Origin: Anaerolineae bacterium | GTDB taxonomy: Bacteria > Chloroflexota > Anaerolineae > Aggregatilineales > J027 | Assembly (NCBI GenBank): GCA_019913005.1 | Contig: JAIOHL010000258.1 | Location: 59,896-123,895, forward strand | Reading direction: 5' to 3' | Length of the DNA: 64,000 bases | Shown: in pieces, positions 34,311 through 42,746 of the stretch | How the letters are laid out: the number at the start of each line of letters is the position of its first letter | Position numbering within the stretch: the stretch's first letter is position 1 | Program-made: the position numbers and the translations under genes | Notes under the pieces: model-generated | What the model was told of the DNA's origin: nothing | What the model saw: only the letters and a program-made list of their open reading frames with translations | Database searches by the model: none

Positions 34311-35201
34311 TCATATTTTTCCAAAGGCTTGGGTGACAAACCAGCCATGCCGTTCGCGCATCCGTTTTTCGGCGATGGCATCGGCGGCCCATTCGGAAAT
34401 TTTGAAAGCGGGTCGGAGGGCGGCGCATAAATCCCAATAGGGCAGATTGGTATAGTCGAGGTTTGTCAGGGATTGGTATATATTCGTAACCGCCTGCATC
34501 GCGTCCATGCCAAATGCCCATAAAATTTCGAGGCGGCTGTTGGCAAGATCGGCTAATGGATCGCCAGTGCGGGCATCTTCCCAATCAATAATTGCCACCA
34601 ATTGACCCCCGCGCCACAACAGATTACCGGGCCAAAAATCGCCGTGCAGCAGGACGAATGGGTTGGGTTGGGTTAAAGGCGAGACGGATTCCAAAATATC
34701 CCGAATCTGGCTCTCACCGATTGAATCATCCATTTTTGCGGGGCGCTGCTTGAATTTATTGTCGGCTTGGCGGGGCAGAAAATCGAAATCGGCGGCGGGC
34801 AGGCGATGAATTTGGGCGAGATGGGTGGCGTATTGGCGCAGGTAGTCGGATTCCGGAAAATCTTCGGGTGCGGTTGTCCCATCCACATATTCAATCACCA
34901 GATAGGGGATGGGGAAAATCTCGCAGGAGGTATCCAAATAATAGGGGGCAGGCACAGCCAATCCTGCTAATTTGAGATGCTGCAACAGTTTAAACTCATC
35001 GGCGGCGACCTGTGGGTTGTGCTGGCGATCCACTTCCCCATGAAGACGCGCTATCATTTTTTGTGTTTGACCATCGGGATGGACAATCTCTAACGCGGTG
35101 ATTTGCGCCGAGACGCCACCCGTCAAGGGCCATGCACGCACGAGGCGGTTTTGGGAGTCCATTTTTTGGACGAGACGTTCAAGGGGTTCTGTCGTCAGCA
35201 T
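34311..35201 (-). CDS. Aminoglycoside phosphotransferase-like (APH family) kinase
   Basis: Small-molecule kinase of the APH/choline-kinase fold. The catalytic loop is HGDFWPGNLLW and the metal motif IIDWEDARTGDPLADLANSRLE. IPYLVIEYVDGT is the hinge. Length 296 is normal. Substrates in this family range from aminoglycosides and macrolides to homoserine, fructosamine and choline-like alcohols, and sequence alone does not choose. It overlaps the upstream aminotransferase gene by 7 bases (ATGCTGA), so the two are translated together and may act on one metabolite. Resistance should not be assumed. Confidence 0.82.
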   Translation of the reverse strand: MLTTEPLERLVQKMDSQNRLVRAWPLTGGVSAQITALEIVHPDGQTQKMIARLHGEVDRQHNPQVAADEFKLLQHLKLAGLAVPAPYYLDTSCEIFPIPYLVIEYVDGTTAPEDFPESDYLRQYATHLAQIHRLPAADFDFLPRQADNKFKQRPAKMDDSIGESQIRDILESVSPLTQPNPFVLLHGDFWPGNLLWRGGQLVAIIDWEDARTGDPLADLANSRLEILWAFGMDAMQAVTNIYQSLTNLDYTNLPYWDLCAALRPAFKISEWAADAIAEKRMRERHGWFVTQAFGKI

Positions 35202-36322
35202 AGAATTTTTTGCAGGGCATCAACAAGGGCATCGGCGTCGGCGGGGGTGTTGTAGCCTTGAAATGAAACGCGGACGTAATGATTACCGCCCCACGTCACA
35301 ATCGGCACTTCGACGCGAAATTCGTCATAGAGGCGGGTTTTGAGGATGGCTGGATCACAGGGGGGCAATGGCGCAGCGATCATTTGGGCGAACCACTCTG
35401 GGGAATCGGGGCAGATGGGGGGCAGGTCAAATAATTCGGCTAGGCGGCCTCGCATGTCGCTTGCCATTTGGTGACAGCGCAGACGTACCTCGTCCCAATG
35501 ATGTGCTTGCTGAAAATCTATCGCGGCGGGGACGGATAAAAAGGCGGAGGGTTCGCGGGTGCCCTGCCATTGATTACGATTGACGAAGGTTAGGGTCTCA
35601 TTCATATCGCCCCAACTGACGATAAGAGGGTTAATCTGATCGTGCAATTCGGGACGCACGACTAAAAAGGCGGCTCCTTTGGGGGCACACAGCCATTTGT
35701 GACAATTTCCGGTGTAGGCATCCGCGCCGATGGCCGCTAAATCCAGCGGAATTTGGCCGGGGGCATGTGCGCCGTCTACGATGGTCAGGATACCCGCTGC
35801 ACGGGCGCGGTAGCAGATTTCGGCAACCGGAAAAATTAGGGCGGTTGGGGAGGTGATGTGGCTGATGAAAATGACACGGGTGCGCGGGGTGACAGCACTC
35901 CAAAAGGATTCAACAAAATCGGCGTGGGTGGTGACGGGGAGCGGGACGGGATGGTGAATATAGACCGCCCCGGTTTGGCGAGAGACGAACTGCCATGTCA
36001 GATCACACGCCCCGTATTCGTGGTCGGTGGTCAAAATTTCGTCCCCCGGCTGCAAATTCAGCGAACGGGCGACGGTGTTGACCCCGGCGGTGGCATTGGG
36101 GACAAAAATTAGGCTGTCGGCGGGGGCATGGAGATAATCGGCGAGGCGGGCGCGGGCCTGATCCATTAAATTGTCGAAGCGCCGCCCCAAAAATTCGACA
36201 GGTTGGCGTTCAAGTTCCAATTGCCAATGTTGATAGGTTTCAAAAACGGGTTTTGGACACGCCCCAAATGAGCCGTGATTGAGAAAGGTCACGGTGGGGT
36301 CGAGGAGAAATTGGTCACGCAA
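35195..36322 (-). CDS. Class V PLP-dependent aminotransferase, isopenicillin-N-epimerase-like
   Basis: Fold-type I PLP enzyme of the cysteine-desulfurase/epimerase group. TFLNHGSFGACPKPV is the family N-terminus, VPNATAGVNTV binds the phosphate, DGAHAPGQ carries the PLP aspartate, and GNCHKWLCAPKG holds the Schiff-base lysine. Length 375. The only in-frame start before an upstream stop is a TTG at 36322, and family members begin at about the same point. Substrate unknown: relatives include isopenicillin-N epimerase, ergothioneine-type lyases and desulfurases. It forms a two-gene unit with the overlapping APH-family kinase. Confidence 0.85.
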   Translation of the reverse strand: MRDQFLLDPTVTFLNHGSFGACPKPVFETYQHWQLELERQPVEFLGRRFDNLMDQARARLADYLHAPADSLIFVPNATAGVNTVARSLNLQPGDEILTTDHEYGACDLTWQFVSRQTGAVYIHHPVPLPVTTHADFVESFWSAVTPRTRVIFISHITSPTALIFPVAEICYRARAAGILTIVDGAHAPGQIPLDLAAIGADAYTGNCHKWLCAPKGAAFLVVRPELHDQINPLIVSWGDMNETLTFVNRNQWQGTREPSAFLSVPAAIDFQQAHHWDEVRLRCHQMASDMRGRLAELFDLPPICPDSPEWFAQMIAAPLPPCDPAILKTRLYDEFRVEVPIVTWGGNHYVRVSFQGYNTPADADALVDALQKILC

Positions 36323-36378
36323 AGGGCATTTACTTTCTTACTAAGATTCTGAAACCACACTAAATAACCTACCAAGTT

Positions 36379-37296
36379 TTAGGATTGCGGGTTTGATGTT
36401 CTTATGCAGCGAAAACCGAATGCTTCTTGACCAAACTCTGCTTGTACAACCAGTCTTGTCCAACCAGCAGTATGATGTGCATACGATAGGTAAGTCCCAC
36501 CTTTTAACACTCGAAAATCCACCAACCGAAAATTTCGATCATCGCTCCATATACGTGTTGAAGTCCATTCAGCTAAATTCCCTGCCATGTGATAAGCACC
36601 TACCCAACTTTGACCTTCTGGCAACGTATCAATAGGAGCAGTCCCGGTATAGCCATCGTCCCAAAGGTAGTTGGCAAGGTTTGAAGGGGGCGCACAGTTC
36701 GTGTCACAAAAATTCACGTTATTGCCGTCAAATTCATTCCCCCATGGAAATACTAACCCTTCAGGCCCACGCGCCGCATACTCCCATTCGGCTTCAGTGG
36801 GCAATCGGCCACCTCGCCACGCACAATAGACAGCAGCGTCATAATAATTCACGAGTCTAATAGGAAGAGTCGTGGGTTCTGGGGGCTGGTTAGGTGATGG
36901 ATCAGTTATGCACACATCTGCCTGTACACATTCTGAGTATGCTTCAAGGGAAACCTCAAACTGGTCAATATAAAAACTTTCGACAGCGACTGTACTTGGT
37001 GGCAGAATATCTAGCTGTCTTTCGATACATGGATAATCAGCACCATCCGGCCTCAAGGTTTTGCAAAGTTCAAATTCTTGTTCCTCAGTGAAACCCATTT
37101 GGAATGTTCCGCTTGGAACAAAAACCATAGGAATCCCTTTTTCATCATAAAGCACCTGCGGTTTCGAATCCAAGCTTGGAGGCGTTGGGGTCGAAATTTG
37201 AGAGAATGCGATGTTATGATTGTTACCCCTCCACAGAAACGCCATTAGTATTACCGAGAGGACGCAAAAGAAAATTTTTGAGATGCGAATAATCAT
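36379..37296 (-). CDS. Secreted SUMF1/FGE-fold protein without catalytic cysteines
   Basis: Signal peptide or anchor at residues 5-25 (KIFFCVLSVILMAFLW), then a SUMF1-like domain. It runs from MVFVPSGTFQMGFTEEQ through YYDAAVYCAWRGGRLPTEAEWEYAARG, YHMAGNLAEWTS and VLKGGTYLSYAHH to AFGFRCIR. As in the protein at 26277, the FGE active-site cysteines after GGT/GGS are missing, so ligand binding is more likely than formylglycine formation. Six other cysteines (for example CKTLRPDGADYPC) may form disulfides. It is the last gene of a minus-strand group with the lysin-like gene and its small partner, 18 bases after the latter. Confidence 0.8.
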   Translation of the reverse strand: MIIRISKIFFCVLSVILMAFLWRGNNHNIAFSQISTPTPPSLDSKPQVLYDEKGIPMVFVPSGTFQMGFTEEQEFELCKTLRPDGADYPCIERQLDILPPSTVAVESFYIDQFEVSLEAYSECVQADVCITDPSPNQPPEPTTLPIRLVNYYDAAVYCAWRGGRLPTEAEWEYAARGPEGLVFPWGNEFDGNNVNFCDTNCAPPSNLANYLWDDGYTGTAPIDTLPEGQSWVGAYHMAGNLAEWTSTRIWSDDRNFRLVDFRVLKGGTYLSYAHHTAGWTRLVVQAEFGQEAFGFRCIRTSNPQS

Positions 37297-37314
37297 AAAC
37301 CTCTCTCAGAATTA

Positions 37315-37650
37315 TTATTCATGATCGGGCAACTCCACGAGTAGGCGTTTCCACGTTTCGAGTTCTAGGGCTACCGCCTTCTGGATGATTTCATCTCGTT
37401 CCAACCCTTGTTCTATCATCAGCGTTACTGGGTGGAGTGCCGCCCCATAGAACCCTGCCTCAGCCCGGACTTGAGCCTCAGTGCGGTAGTAATGGTTTTT
37501 AATTTCAGCGAGACACACCATGCAAGCAATCGAAAAACCATTGAGGAAATTCTCTATTGCAGGAAAATCATCACTGACATACATATTGGGTCGCAGAAGC
37601 ATGGATTCCAAAACGCTGATGATGTTTTGGATTGGTTGTTGATCGGTCAT
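37315..37650 (-). CDS. Small hypothetical protein coupled to the lysin-like gene (possible immunity protein)
   Basis: 111-residue cytoplasmic protein, no signal. The segment MLLRPNMYVSDDFPAIENFLNGF resembles the RPxMYxG...L..FLxGY pattern found in several small immunity-type proteins; this is a remembered resemblance and not certain. Its ATG overlaps the stop of the upstream SH3b lysin-like gene by 4 bases (ATGA), so the two are made in fixed ratio. That order, toxin then small partner, is what toxin-immunity or enzyme-inhibitor pairs show. Nothing else in the sequence reveals a function. Confidence 0.6.
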   Translation of the reverse strand: MTDQQPIQNIISVLESMLLRPNMYVSDDFPAIENFLNGFSIACMVCLAEIKNHYYRTEAQVRAEAGFYGAALHPVTLMIEQGLERDEIIQKAVALELETWKRLLVELPDHE

Positions 37651-38708
37651 GGATTTCGTACCTGCACAATGCGCCCATTCACATTGACATTGCCGTTGTT
37701 ATCCCCCTGCAAATTCCAATCCCCGCGTGTGCAAAGGCTCAACCAGAAATCGCCCCGTACACGCAGACCGGGTAAATTTTGTGCGGCGGCTTGTTTGTAA
37801 TGTGAATCACGGCGGAGTTCGGCGACCCGTATCGTTAACTGCTGCTCGGTAATGCCATTTTGACCGGGCTTGGAACGGGATGGCACCCCCAATTGCTGCT
37901 CGGCAAGGCGCACAAAAGAATGATTCGGGCCAAAATTAATGCCCATATCAAACAACAGGGCCAACGTGAGGGGCAGTTTTAATTCACGCGGTTGGACATA
38001 GCCCACATAGACCGCATCCCAATATTTTTCGGTGGCGACGGCGTTTTGGGCTTCGCGCATCTCTTTTTCTTCGGCGGCTTTGATGAGCAGGTTTTTGAAT
38101 CGCTCATCATTACGGAGGGCTTGATCTTTGCGGACGACGGCCTGTTCATAGGCTTTCAACGAATCGGCAACCCGGCCATTGGCGAGTGCCCAATAGCGCC
38201 GCAGCACGGTTTCGAGACTGCTAGAAGCCAGTGTAAATTGGAACAGGCCATAGCTGACAATCCCGGCATCATAATTGTTATAGGCGGCATATCCACTGCC
38301 CTCGAATGCTCCGGTGATGGCATAGGCGGCTTTTTGGATACGCTGAAGGTCGTTGGGGGGCGGTGTGGGTTTATCGGGTTCGCTCGATTCACTGCGAGTT
38401 AGGGCGAAGGCACTAAACGCCACGAGGCCATAACCATAGGTGGCACAATCGCCATAAATCGCTACGCCGTCATCGCGTACCCAACCGGTGCGATTATCGG
38501 GAAAGCGCAAATTAAACCACTGATGGACTTTGCCATTGGTGGCCGTTCCCCCTTCATCTTTTTTGACATCCAAGATCGTGAGGACAATTTGATTGACAGG
38601 GGCAGAAAATAAAACTGCGTAGCCTGTGCCGGGGCCATTTCGGACGTTAAAACTGGTGGCGGTTGTATCGGCGGGGCGGATGATTGCAAAACAAGTTTCG
38701 TTTGCCAT
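37647..38708 (-). CDS. SH3b protein with a lysozyme/chitosanase-like domain
   Basis: An N-terminal bacterial SH3 domain (about 14-90: TSFNVRNGPGTGYAVLFS...RTGWVRDDGVAIYGDC) is followed by a Pro linker and a ~230-residue helical domain. That domain contains ITGAFEGSGYAAY, GIVSYGLFQFTLAS, LALLFDMGINFG and RVRGDFWLSL. The Glu-containing opening plus SYGLFQF and the DMGINFG helix recall the lysozyme-like superfamily including GH46 chitosanases, so cell-wall or chitosan-type glycan cleavage is plausible. There is no signal peptide, so export, if any, must use lysis or a dedicated apparatus. ATGA-coupled to the next small gene. Family placement is tentative. Confidence 0.6.
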   Translation of the reverse strand: MANETCFAIIRPADTTATSFNVRNGPGTGYAVLFSAPVNQIVLTILDVKKDEGGTATNGKVHQWFNLRFPDNRTGWVRDDGVAIYGDCATYGYGLVAFSAFALTRSESSEPDKPTPPPNDLQRIQKAAYAITGAFEGSGYAAYNNYDAGIVSYGLFQFTLASSSLETVLRRYWALANGRVADSLKAYEQAVVRKDQALRNDERFKNLLIKAAEEKEMREAQNAVATEKYWDAVYVGYVQPRELKLPLTLALLFDMGINFGPNHSFVRLAEQQLGVPSRSKPGQNGITEQQLTIRVAELRRDSHYKQAAAQNLPGLRVRGDFWLSLCTRGDWNLQGDNNGNVNVNGRIVQVRNP

Positions 38709-38843
38709 GTTGCCTTATCCATTGCTCAAATGTACAATTATCAGAAATATTTGTTCTATATCGGTTGCTAGTCCTCTCAAATTATAGAGCCATTTTGCGG
38801 ATTGTGTTTAACTAGCAGGATGAACAGTGGTAATGCGCCAAAG

Positions 38844-38927
38844 TGACCTTTTATGACCTTTTAAAAATGATTAAAAATGAGAAAAAACTGTTATCAGACT
38901 ATCCTTTGAAATTTTTTAGAGTATAAT
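38844..38927 (+). promoter_or_regulatory. Promoter region of the ABC exporter operon with 10-bp tandem repeats
   Basis: TGACCTTTTA is repeated head-to-tail at 38844-38863, and TTAAAAATGA at 38861-38880, each with 10-bp period (one helical turn). A perfect TATAAT lies at 38922-38927, 53 bases before the exporter ATG; no good -35 is present at 16-18 bp, which would suit an activator-dependent promoter. The remaining 38709-38843 shows no gene. Confidence 0.5.
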
Positions 38928-38979
38928 AAATACAGTTTCCCCTGTCTTTCAATCATGAACAGGAAAGTGTTCACGCCCT

Positions 38980-40794
38980 ATGGCTACAACCGCATTACCC
39001 TCGTCTACATCCTTTGATTTCAGAACCACCGTGTCGGACAATCGCCTCAAAGCATTGTGGCGTATGATGACCGGCTTCCGTCTCCTCTATGGCGGCGCGA
39101 CCCTTGCATTGGGGTTTGCCGCTATCTTTAAGACGCTGACTTTTTTGCTGCTGGCCTATTTCATTGATGACGTACTTGAAAAGCGCAACTTTGAATTCAT
39201 CGGACTCGTGGCGGTGGGTTTTGTCGCATTGGCGCTGATGGAGGGTGGGTTTACCTTCCTAAGTGGGAAATGGGCCGCCCGCACCGCTGAGGGAGTCACA
39301 CGGCGTCTGCGTAATTTCTTGTTTGACCATGTGCAGCGGCTGTCATTTAGGTATCACGACAAACATCAGACGGGTGATCTGTTGCAGCGTTCGACCTCCG
39401 ATGTGGACGCGGTGCGCTTGTTCCTTGCTGACCAAGCGATTGGTGCGGGTCGTATCGTGCTGCTGTTTGTGGTCAATTTTACCGCTATCGCCCTGCTGAA
39501 TTGGAAGCTGGCACTGGCCTCCGTTGTGGTTATCCCGCCGATTCTGGTCGTCTCGGTGTTCTTCTTCCGCCGCATTGAAAAAAGCTATGAGAAGTTCCAA
39601 GAGCAAGAGTCGGTACTCTCGACTATCCTGCAAGAAAACCTCACCGGGGTGCGCGTGGTCAAAGCCTTTGCGCGTCAACAGTGGGAGATGGATAAGTTTG
39701 AGAAGGAAAATTTTGAAAAGTATAAGCGGGGACGTAAGCTGACCATCAACCATGCCTATTTCTGGCCGACCACCGACATCATTTGCAGCTTGCAGATGTT
39801 GGGCGGGTTTATTTATGGCGCGACCCTAGCGATTGACGGTGAAATCTCACTCGGCACATACCTAGCTTATGCGGGCATGGTGGTCTGGCTGATTTGGCCC
39901 ATCCGCAATCTGGGACGTTTGATTACCCAGATGTCCATCGGCCTCGTGTCGTATGGGCGTGTGATGGAAATGATTAAAGAAGACCGTGAATCGCTTGTGG
40001 GGATTAACAAACCCCCACATGGTGAGGTTAAGGGCGAAATCGTATTTGATGACGTGAGTTTTGAATACGATAAAGAGGTGGCGGTACTGCATAACATCAG
40101 TTTTGCGGTCAAGCCGGGTCAATCCGTCGCTTTGATGGGGCCAACGGGGTCGGGCAAGACATCGGTGGTCAATTTGCTGCCACGTTTCTATGAATACACC
40201 AGCGGCAAAATTACGCTGGACGGCATTGAGCTAAAAGAGTATTCCAAAGAATTCCTGCGTGACCAGATTGGCATTGTCGAACAGCAGCCCTTTTTGTTCT
40301 CCCGTACCATCCGCGAAAACATCACCTATGGCGTCTCGCGCGAGGTATCGGATGAAGAGGTCGAAGCCGCTGCCCGTGCCGCCGCCATCCATGAGGTGAT
40401 TTTGACCTTCCCCAAAGGCTATCAGACGCTGGTGGGGGAGCGCGGGGTTACGCTGTCGGGTGGTCAAAAACAACGGGTCGCCATTGCACGCACGTTGTTG
40501 AAAAACCCTCGCCTTTTGCTCTTAGATGATGCTACGTCGTCGGTGGATACGGAAACCGAGGGCGAAATTCGAGAAGCACTGCAAAATTTGATGGAGGCAC
40601 GCACGACGTTTATCATCGCACACCGCATCCAGAGTGTCATGAATGCCGATCTGATTCTCGTGCTGGACAAGGGCCGTATTGTCCAACTGGGTATCCACGA
40701 TGAATTGGTTGAACAAGACGGTATCTATCGCCAGATTTATGACATGCAGGCACGTATCGAAACTGAACTCGAAAAGGAAATAGCTAGTGTCTGA
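38980..40794 (+). CDS. ABC exporter half-transporter A (degenerate-site subunit)
   Basis: Type IV ABC exporter with an N-terminal six-helix membrane domain (about 25-325) and a C-terminal ATPase. Walker A GPTGSGKTS, signature LSGGQKQRVAIA, Walker B LLLLDDATSSVD, H-loop IIAHR. The catalytic Glu after Walker B is Asp, while the signature is perfect. Its partner shows the reverse (intact Glu, altered signature). This is the pattern of heterodimeric exporters such as TM287/288 and BmrCD, with one consensus and one degenerate ATP site. It overlaps the partner gene by 8 bases. Substrate unknown: lipids or drugs are typical. Confidence 0.93.
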   Translation: MATTALPSSTSFDFRTTVSDNRLKALWRMMTGFRLLYGGATLALGFAAIFKTLTFLLLAYFIDDVLEKRNFEFIGLVAVGFVALALMEGGFTFLSGKWAARTAEGVTRRLRNFLFDHVQRLSFRYHDKHQTGDLLQRSTSDVDAVRLFLADQAIGAGRIVLLFVVNFTAIALLNWKLALASVVVIPPILVVSVFFFRRIEKSYEKFQEQESVLSTILQENLTGVRVVKAFARQQWEMDKFEKENFEKYKRGRKLTINHAYFWPTTDIICSLQMLGGFIYGATLAIDGEISLGTYLAYAGMVVWLIWPIRNLGRLITQMSIGLVSYGRVMEMIKEDRESLVGINKPPHGEVKGEIVFDDVSFEYDKEVAVLHNISFAVKPGQSVALMGPTGSGKTSVVNLLPRFYEYTSGKITLDGIELKEYSKEFLRDQIGIVEQQPFLFSRTIRENITYGVSREVSDEEVEAAARAAAIHEVILTFPKGYQTLVGERGVTLSGGQKQRVAIARTLLKNPRLLLLDDATSSVDTETEGEIREALQNLMEARTTFIIAHRIQSVMNADLILVLDKGRIVQLGIHDELVEQDGIYRQIYDMQARIETELEKEIASV

Positions 40795-42658
40795 TAACTA
40801 TCGTTTCGAGGAAGAAGAGTTTAATACCCAGTTTAACGGCCAGACGCTGATTCGCATTTTGCAGCAGGTCAGGCCGCATTGGAAGTGGGTGACAGGTTTT
40901 CTGGTCATGATTATGAGCGTCGCCATGTTCGACTCATATCTGACGTATCTGGGCAAGCGCATTATTGACGAAGGCATTGTCCCCGGTGATAAAGATGCCC
41001 TTGTGCAAATCGGGCTGCTTTACATGGGGATTATGTTGGTGCTTTCGGTGGGGGTGTTTGGGTTCATCTATCTGGCAGGGATTTTGGGCCACTTGGTGCA
41101 ATATGACCTGCGGAAAAAGATGTTTGAACACCTTCAACAATTGGCGTTTTCCTACTTTGACCGCACCCCCGTTGGCTGGATTATGTCGCGTGTCACCTCC
41201 GACTCGGAGCGTGTGGCGCAGTTGGTGACATGGGGGTTGTTGGATACCACATGGGGTATCGTGAATACCATTACCGCCTCGGTTTTCATGCTCCTGATTA
41301 ACTGGAAACTGGCGATTGTGGTGTTGGTAATGATCCCGGTATTGATGCGAACCTCGGTGTGGTTTAAGAAACGCATCTTGGTCGAATTCCGACAGGTACG
41401 TAAATTTAACTCCGAAATCACGGGGTCGTATAACGAGAGCATCACGGGGGTGCGGGTGACGAAATCCAACCGCCGTGAGGAAGCCAACCTGAAAGAATTT
41501 GAAGTGCTGACAGATGGCATGTATAACGCTAGCTATCGCGCCGCGTGGTTTTCAGCCTTGTTCCTGCCCGCCGTACAGGTCATCAGTGCCGTCGCCGTTG
41601 GGTGTGTGGTCTATTTTGGTGGATTGCAGGCCAAGACAGGTGGCATGACCATTGGTGGTATCCAAGCGTTTGTGGCGTATATCACGTTCATGATGTGGCC
41701 GATTCAGGAAATGGCGCGTGTGTATGCTGAATTGCAGCGGGCCATCGCGTCGGGTGAACGTATCTTCTCATTGATTGATGCCGCCCCCGATGTGACCGAC
41801 AAGGAAGGCGCGATTGACCCCGGTACACTGCGCGGCGACATCGAGTTTGATGATGTGACGTTCTACTATGAAGCAGACAAACCTGTGCTGAATAATTTCT
41901 CGCTCAAAATTAAGGGCGGGGAGACGATTGCACTGGTTGGCGAGACAGGGGGTGGCAAATCCACCATTCTGAACTTGCTGTGCCGCTTCTATGAACCGAA
42001 GTCGGGGCAAATTCGCATCAATGGGCAGGACTATCGTGATTTTACGCTGCACAGCATTCATTCGCGGTTGGGGATTGTGCTGCAAACGCCCCATCTGTTT
42101 TCCGGCAACATCCGCGAGAACATCCGCTATGGACGCTTGGGGGCGACGGACGCCGAAATCGAAGATGCTGCCAAACTAGCCGGGGCGCATGAGTTTATCG
42201 TCGCGCTGGAAAAGGGCTATGAAGAAGAAGTGGGTGAGGGCGGGAATTTGCTGTCAGTAGGGCAGAAACAACTCATCAGTTTGGCAAGGGCGGTGTTGGC
42301 GCAACCCGATATTTTCATCATGGACGAGGCGACCAGTTCAGTAGACACGCTGACGGAACATCTCATTCAGAAGGGCATGGAGGAGTTGATGTCTGACCGG
42401 ACAAGCTTTGTCATCGCGCACCGTCTTTCGACCATCAAGCAGGCGGATCGAATTTTGGTGATTGAAGGGGGCAAGATTATCGAGATGGGGTCGCACGCCG
42501 AACTCATCCACCAGCGCGGTCATTACTACAATTTGTATACCCGTCAGTTCCGCAAGGATTTGGAAGTCAAATACGACATCTTCAAGACCAGCGAGCAAAA
42601 AGTCGTGGGTATTGAAGAAGGGGCCGAAGAATCGCTGCCGGATGTTGTGGGGTTGTAG
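40787..42658 (+). CDS. ABC exporter half-transporter B (consensus-site subunit)
   Basis: Second half of the exporter, GTG start overlapping the first gene by 8 bases. Membrane domain about 35-335, preceded by an elbow helix; ATPase from about 350. Walker A GETGGGKST, Walker B IFIMDEATSSVD with the catalytic Glu, H-loop VIAHR, but the signature reads LSVGQKQ instead of LSGGQ. The consensus ATP site is therefore made of this subunit's Walker motifs and subunit A's signature. The ~35-residue acidic C-terminal tail (IEEGAEESLPDVVG) is longer than usual. Confidence 0.93.
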   Translation: MSDNYRFEEEEFNTQFNGQTLIRILQQVRPHWKWVTGFLVMIMSVAMFDSYLTYLGKRIIDEGIVPGDKDALVQIGLLYMGIMLVLSVGVFGFIYLAGILGHLVQYDLRKKMFEHLQQLAFSYFDRTPVGWIMSRVTSDSERVAQLVTWGLLDTTWGIVNTITASVFMLLINWKLAIVVLVMIPVLMRTSVWFKKRILVEFRQVRKFNSEITGSYNESITGVRVTKSNRREEANLKEFEVLTDGMYNASYRAAWFSALFLPAVQVISAVAVGCVVYFGGLQAKTGGMTIGGIQAFVAYITFMMWPIQEMARVYAELQRAIASGERIFSLIDAAPDVTDKEGAIDPGTLRGDIEFDDVTFYYEADKPVLNNFSLKIKGGETIALVGETGGGKSTILNLLCRFYEPKSGQIRINGQDYRDFTLHSIHSRLGIVLQTPHLFSGNIRENIRYGRLGATDAEIEDAAKLAGAHEFIVALEKGYEEEVGEGGNLLSVGQKQLISLARAVLAQPDIFIMDEATSSVDTLTEHLIQKGMEELMSDRTSFVIAHRLSTIKQADRILVIEGGKIIEMGSHAELIHQRGHYYNLYTRQFRKDLEVKYDIFKTSEQKVVGIEEGAEESLPDVVGL

Positions 42659-42667
42659 AGCAAAATT

Positions 42668-42699
42668 TTGGGAGAATATTTGTTTAGGTATTCTCCCAA
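42668..42699. terminator. Bidirectional terminator between convergent genes
   Basis: Perfect 11-bp stem TTGGGAGAATA (42668-42678) / TATTCTCCCAA (42689-42699). On the minus strand the stem runs into AATTTTG, serving the secreted-protein gene; on the plus strand it ends the exporter operon. Confidence 0.75.
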
Positions 42700-42746
42700 C
42701 TCCCTCTCAAAATTACAGCATTGGTGGTACTTTCTACCTGCCAAAC

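Noticed and set aside
34311..35201. Aminoglycoside resistance gene
   Set aside because: The APH fold is shared by many metabolic kinases, and coupling to an aminotransferase gene argues for metabolism; nothing specific points to resistance.
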